This document shows, piece by piece, positions 5,170 through 8,462 of a DNA stretch of 8,462 bases; the stretch's first letter is position 1; each line of letters starts with the position of its first letter. The translations under genes and the position numbers were made by a program. Origin of the DNA: Crocinitomicaceae bacterium (GTDB lineage Bacteria > Bacteroidota > Bacteroidia > Flavobacteriales_D > Crocinitomicaceae); NCBI GenBank assembly GCA_003512365.1, contig DORI01000026.1:1-8462 (forward strand), given 5' to 3'. Below the pieces are notes generated by a model, which was not told the DNA's origin, searched no databases, and worked only from the letters and a program-made list of their open reading frames with translations.

Positions 5170-6576
5170 TTAATCCTTGATGAATCTACAATTCGTTGAT
5201 TTGCCTGTTTTATCCGTCAATTGCAGAAAATAAATGCCCGGATTTAGTGCGGAAACATCAATCTGTTTTTGATTTTTTCCGGTCATCAATAGTTGACCTG
5301 TGGTGTTGTACAATACAAAAGTTACATCTGAAACAATATCACTTTGGAGGTTAATGATATTTTGAGCTGGATTTGGGTAAATTAAGTAGTTAGTTGTGTT
5401 TGGTGAAATTTCATTTACGCTCAAAGGAAAACTACCTAAACCAGAACTACACTTATGTAAAGCAACTGGATGAACATTTCCATTTTGTTTGTATTCGTAA
5501 TAATAAATATACGCTTCTGTGGGGGTAATAAATACTTCTGGGTCTAAACGCAATGCAACTCTGTTGTCACTCACTTTTCTGAACAATGGATTAGTTTGTT
5601 CCAAACCTACAACCCACACATCTGCAGGTAGTGAATTGTTTTGAGAACCAGGTACAAATTGTTGATTGGCTGCACAAACAAATAGGTAAGACTTGTTCTG
5701 AAAAACAAAGGGTTCAGCGGAAAAATAAAAATGATAAGAAGTATCGGGCAAAACAATATCGTACTGAGGTACAAAAACATTTGAAACTTCCTTGTATAGA
5801 CGAAGCAGATTGTTGTTCACAGTGCAAAAAAGCAACCGACTACCACCAAAATCAGGGGCAGTAAATATGAAAGCATCAGTTTTATTTCCTGCGTCAAATG
5901 TGAGTTGCGTTAAATTTGAAGTTGCCAAATCGTAACGAAATATTTGTGTAAATCCCCCAGCCGTATCATTTGTAATAAGTGCCTGTTCTCCATCTATAAA
6001 TCTCGGACCACTTGAACTATTTGCAGCATATGGAACCGGATTATCGGTAACCGGATTTACTGCCTGACTATAATTTATCGTAAAATTTAGTATGTTATTG
6101 CCTTTTGCATAAATCAAGTTGGTAACAGCGTCAGTAGGTGTTTTACTGCAAAGTACTGCAAATCTTTTACCCGAAAGCGAAGAACTTAAATCTGTAACTC
6201 CATAGCTTGTTCCGTTCCAGCTTGCTTTGCCTATGCTTCTATTAGTGCCAGTTTGCTTTGTATAAAAAACATCTGCCCCCCCAATTCTATAGCCCCATTC
6301 AGGACCGTTAATAGATTGAGTTATCGGAGCTAAACTCACATCAAATAAAAAATCTTTTCCAGAGGCTGAAACCAAATTGCCGGTTAAGCTATCCATAAGC
6401 CCTACAAATCCATCATTGTTTTCATCTTGAAAACAAATGCGGTTTCCTTGTTGCCAAAATTCGAAATCTAAATAACTGGCAGTGGTATCACCGATACGAA
6501 TGTCCTGCACGCTGAATTGAGCCTGTGCATTTATGGTGATTGATATTAGAAAGAAAAAAGATAAATATGTTTTCAT
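5170..6576 (-). CDS. Secreted propeller-like protein with T9SS sorting domain, paralogue 2
   Basis: A 468-residue exported protein. Residues 1-19 form a signal peptide ending NAQA before Gln20. The body (about 25-385) consists of short beta strands in WD40-like/TolB-like style, with recurring phrases such as RICFQDENNDG and RFAVLCSK. This suggests a propeller, but no clean family motif was identified. The T9SS type A sorting domain lies at about 400-468, from YPNPAQNIINL to FIKD. It is a paralogue of the gene upstream. Shared landmarks are an EPF...NK(S/T)Y segment, a DPE triplet followed by a hydrophobic strand, an aromatic YYE/YYG patch, and an LH(K/R)C motif shortly before the tail. It is the second gene in the operon, 7 nt after the first stop codon and 4 nt before the next start. 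The substrate or ligand is unknown. Confidence 0.82.
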   Translation of the reverse strand: MKTYLSFFFLISITINAQAQFSVQDIRIGDTTASYLDFEFWQQGNRICFQDENNDGFVGLMDSLTGNLVSASGKDFLFDVSLAPITQSINGPEWGYRIGGADVFYTKQTGTNRSIGKASWNGTSYGVTDLSSSLSGKRFAVLCSKTPTDAVTNLIYAKGNNILNFTINYSQAVNPVTDNPVPYAANSSSGPRFIDGEQALITNDTAGGFTQIFRYDLATSNLTQLTFDAGNKTDAFIFTAPDFGGSRLLFCTVNNNLLRLYKEVSNVFVPQYDIVLPDTSYHFYFSAEPFVFQNKSYLFVCAANQQFVPGSQNNSLPADVWVVGLEQTNPLFRKVSDNRVALRLDPEVFITPTEAYIYYYEYKQNGNVHPVALHKCSSGLGSFPLSVNEISPNTTNYLIYPNPAQNIINLQSDIVSDVTFVLYNTTGQLLMTGKNQKQIDVSALNPGIYFLQLTDKTGKSTNCRFIKD

Positions 6577-6583
6577 GGTTAAT

Positions 6584-8002
6584 TTATCTTTTAATTAGTT
6601 TTAATGTCTGTTGAACATTTTGGTTTGAAATATTCAGGAAGTAAAGACCTGAAGTCAAGTTTGAAAAATCTTGTTGGTCAATATTTCTACCTGCCCAAAC
6701 TGTTTGCCCTATTGAGTTTGATAGTTGGTAGGTTTCTAATCCAGTAGCATTTATAATGTTTATTTTTTCTGAAAATGGATTAGAAAAAACTGATAATTTC
6801 AATTCTTGTTGTTGGTCATTTATACCCAAAGGATTGCAAGGAATTACAAGCGGAGTTTCACATCTATGGAGATTGTAATTTCCTAATCCAGTAGGCTTTC
6901 CGTAATAGAAAATCCAAACCTTATTATTACCAATTACATACTCCGGGTCAACCGCTACATCACCATCAAAATCGCTTATTTTGATATGCAAGGTATCTCC
7001 AAAAATGCTCAACAAATAAATTTCCCCAGCCGTTGATCCGGGAATACCGCCACCACTATAAACCTGATATGCTCCGTAGGTTTTGTTTCCACAAATAGTA
7101 AATGGCTCAAAAGAAGTTAAAGTTGTTGGAACAATTGATGTTGGCGAAGTGTGCAGTTGAACTTGTGTAAAATATGTCCCTGTCCTTTGATAGATAGCAA
7201 CCTTTTGTGCTGCCTTGCTGCTAAACATAAAGGTGTCATTTGGAAATTGAGGAAGCCGAAATGGTAAGTCATCAACGTGGTGATTAAAAATACTTGAAGG
7301 AATATCGTTTGTAACTTGAGTTGATGTTTGCGTTTGTCCGTTCCAAAATTTTATATCAAAATAGGGTTGATTTGTAAATGGTCTGAAGGGATAAGCCAAT
7401 TGTTCGGATTGTGCCAACCATCTTGGGAAAGTAAGTTCATACGCTGAACCAGATGTGTTTTTCTTTTCTGCATTAATGAAAATTCTGTTAGCTGGATTGT
7501 CTGAGCGAAACACAAAAAGACTGTCTAAACCTGTCGACACCGGGTTTTTTTTGACATAGTTTACCCAAAAATAATTTTTGGTGCTGTCACTATTCACATT
7601 CAATAAAGATTTGTCGTCATTATTTACCGTTCCCAAATCGTATTGAGTTAAGGTATTAAAAGCAGTTCTACGGATATATTTAATGTGTCCGTTTTTGTTT
7701 TTGATGAGAAAGAATTTACTTACGTTGTCTTGACCCCAATAAGGCCAGCCTTGCCCTTGAATGGTGTCAATGGCTTGTTTAGTGGCGAAGTTCGGAAGTC
7801 CTGTGTTTAAGTCAAGGTCGGCATACCAAACTTTTGCTTGTCCACCGCCTAAATTTTCACACCATACCATTGAACGGCTGTCGTCTGAAAATTCAACTTG
7901 GAAAACGTTATTAGCGATAATGGTATCATTAGGTATAAAAGTTTGTGCTTTTGTAGTTATACTAAATACTGTCAAAGCGAAAATTGTAATAACTTTTGTC
8001 AT
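6584..8002 (-). CDS. Secreted propeller-like protein with T9SS sorting domain, paralogue 1
   Basis: A 472-residue exported protein and the first gene of the operon. The signal peptide ends TKA before Gln20. All three operon products thus place Gln first after cleavage, a common pattern in Bacteroidota exports that can lead to pyroglutamate formation. The body (about 25-390) resembles a PD40/TolB-like propeller, with strands such as FSDDSRSMVWCENL and a DPEYVI / LHRC region shared with the next gene. The sorting domain occupies about 406-472 and ends LKLIKR. Its opening motif reads FSNP instead of the usual FPNP because a CCT codon has become TCT. Export is still likely because the rest of the domain is intact. 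The ATG at 8002 follows an A-rich leader and gives a good signal peptide. No enzymatic motif is visible. Confidence 0.82.
   Translation of the reverse strand: MTKVITIFALTVFSITTKAQTFIPNDTIIANNVFQVEFSDDSRSMVWCENLGGGQAKVWYADLDLNTGLPNFATKQAIDTIQGQGWPYWGQDNVSKFFLIKNKNGHIKYIRRTAFNTLTQYDLGTVNNDDKSLLNVNSDSTKNYFWVNYVKKNPVSTGLDSLFVFRSDNPANRIFINAEKKNTSGSAYELTFPRWLAQSEQLAYPFRPFTNQPYFDIKFWNGQTQTSTQVTNDIPSSIFNHHVDDLPFRLPQFPNDTFMFSSKAAQKVAIYQRTGTYFTQVQLHTSPTSIVPTTLTSFEPFTICGNKTYGAYQVYSGGGIPGSTAGEIYLLSIFGDTLHIKISDFDGDVAVDPEYVIGNNKVWIFYYGKPTGLGNYNLHRCETPLVIPCNPLGINDQQQELKLSVFSNPFSEKINIINATGLETYQLSNSIGQTVWAGRNIDQQDFSNLTSGLYFLNISNQNVQQTLKLIKR
6696..6783 (-). repeat. Sorting-domain DNA repeat, copy in first operon gene
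   Basis: This is the partner of 3241-3328, with three substitutions in 88 bp, spaced 3.4 kb apart in the same orientation. The sorting domain of the middle gene does not share this DNA. Confidence 0.85.
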
Positions 8003-8049
8003 AATTTATTTTTTTATGTTAAGTGTCCTACTTTGACTACAAAAATGTC

Positions 8050-8057
8050 CAAAGGTA
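8050..8057 (-). promoter_or_regulatory. Bacteroidota -7 promoter element for the three-gene operon
   Basis: TACCTTTG on the minus strand matches TAnnTTTG exactly and lies about 48 nt before the start codon at 8002. This leaves a leader of about 40 nt that is A/T-rich and lacks a Shine-Dalgarno motif, as is usual in this phylum. I could not identify a well-spaced -33 TTG. It is the only promoter candidate for the operon, since the two internal gaps are too short. Confidence 0.5.
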
Positions 8058-8094
8058 TAATATAGATGCTAAACTTTCTCGTGTGGTTGGTTTG

Positions 8095-8159
8095 GCAAAA
8101 TAAAATGTTCTGCAATTTGTGTCGGCTTGTGGGTGGCTTTGCAGCTCTTTTTATTTTGC
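8095..8159. repeat. Long imperfect palindrome upstream of the operon
   Basis: The arm 8095-8115 (GCAAAATAAAATGTTCTGCAA) pairs with 8139-8159 at 18 of 21 positions, leaving a 23-nt loop. Overlapping open frames on both strands here (8014-8226 and 8066-8278) arise from this palindrome and are not supported as genes. It lies just upstream of the -7 element. It may be a dispersed palindromic intergenic repeat or a structure linked to mobility. Confidence 0.65.
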
Positions 8160-8200
8160 GAAGGTTTGGCATTTTGTCGATCGTGTCGTCTCTAAGAGTT

Positions 8201-8209
8201 GCACATAAC
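8201..8209. other. GCACATAAC, complement of the site at 3100-3108
   Basis: The 9-mer GCACATAAC lies upstream of the operon, and its exact complement GTTATGTGC lies at 3100-3108, just downstream of the operon. The two bracket the promoter and all three genes. In an integron cassette the leading end and the first core site of the trailing attC are expected to be complementary in this way. A chance match of this length over the window is possible. Confidence 0.35.
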
Positions 8210-8301
8210 TTATTGCTAAACGCCAAAGGTCAACTTGATTCAAAATTACAATTTATTCTGAACGTGTTTTGTAGTTAGAAAATTCGTTTTCAAATACGAA
8301 C

Positions 8302-8428
8302 TTATCGAACATAAAGTATTAACCCCTTTTTTCGTGTAATCCCATTATTTACAAGGGTCTTGAAGAGGTGTAAAACAAAAAAAGTCGCCACTGCTGACGA
8401 CTTTTCTCTTTTAGTAGCGGGGACACGA
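8302..8428. repeat. Right copy of tRNA-proximal direct repeat
   Basis: Partner of 188-313. It includes the conserved run TGTAATCCCATTATTTACAA, the terminator behind the initiator tRNA, and the last 14 bases of the tRNA gene. Similarity ends one base into the T-loop of the tRNA. Confidence 0.75.
8378..8405. terminator. Terminator of the initiator tRNA gene
   Basis: GTCG (8384-8387) pairs with CGAC (8398-8401), extended by the A-tract on the left and TTTT on the right. It lies about 10 nt beyond the tRNA 3' end on the minus strand. Confidence 0.65.
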
Positions 8429-8462
8429 CTCGAACGTGCGACCTTCGGGTTATGAGCCCGAC
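8415..8462 (-). tRNA. Initiator tRNA-Met (CAT), 3' part, cut by window edge
   Basis: On the minus strand the following are visible: an anticodon stem TCGGG/CCCGA (8457-8461 with 8445-8449), loop CTCATAA with anticodon CAT at 8452-8454, a short variable loop, a T-arm (8423-8439) with loop TTCGAGT, acceptor 3' strand CCCCGCT and discriminator A at 8415. Three consecutive G-C pairs next to the anticodon loop are the hallmark of initiator tRNA. CTA follows, so no CCA is encoded. The D-arm and 5' acceptor strand lie outside the window. Confidence 0.93.

Noticed and set aside
8014..8278. Overlapping 70-codon open frames on both strands
   Set aside because: They mirror each other across a long palindrome and overlap the operon promoter. 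Neither shows a recognisable domain or plausible start context.

Overview
The window comes from an AT-rich bacterium of the phylum Bacteroidota, probably a Flavobacteriales-type marine or freshwater lineage. Four observations support this. Three secreted proteins end in type IX secretion (T9SS) sorting domains. Start codons follow A-rich leaders rather than Shine-Dalgarno sites. Matches to the Bacteroidota -7 promoter element (TAnnTTTG) precede two genes. A partial initiator tRNA at the right edge has the tRNA tail expected for this group (CTA after the discriminator base, not an encoded CCA). All five protein genes lie on the minus strand.

From right to left: the 3' part of an initiator tRNA-Met with its terminator (8378-8462); a palindromic intergenic repeat and a promoter (8050-8159); a tight three-gene operon (8002 to 3129, gaps of 7 and 4 nt) encoding three exported T9SS substrates. 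The first two are tandem paralogues that look like beta-propellers, and the third is a larger Ig-like plus SBBP-like propeller protein. Next come an attC-like imperfect inverted repeat (2978-3108), a small stand-alone kinase-fold protein of the polyvalent-protein type (2778-2125), a class II Fic AMP-transferase (1733-627), and a gene-poor left flank.

The space between genes is repeat-rich. A module of about 187 bp occurs on both sides of fic (321-507 and 1885-2069). Its last 29 nt, after a bidirectional terminator, occurs a third time beyond the kinase gene (2867-2895). A separate repeat of about 126 bp, containing a terminator and the 3' tip of the initiator tRNA, occurs at both ends of the window (188-313 and 8302-8428). 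The block between is therefore bracketed by tRNA-proximal direct repeats and looks like an accessory region assembled next to the tRNA. No integrase or transposase is present.

The operon would place three proteins on the cell surface or release them through T9SS. Fic and the kinase-like protein are cytoplasmic nucleotide-using modification enzymes with no visible link to the operon. Upstream of fic is an ordered array of a 13-bp motif that suggests tight transcriptional control, possibly by Fic's own winged-helix domain. The best leads are that operator array, the integron-cassette-like boundaries around the operon, and the tRNA-flanked repeat architecture.
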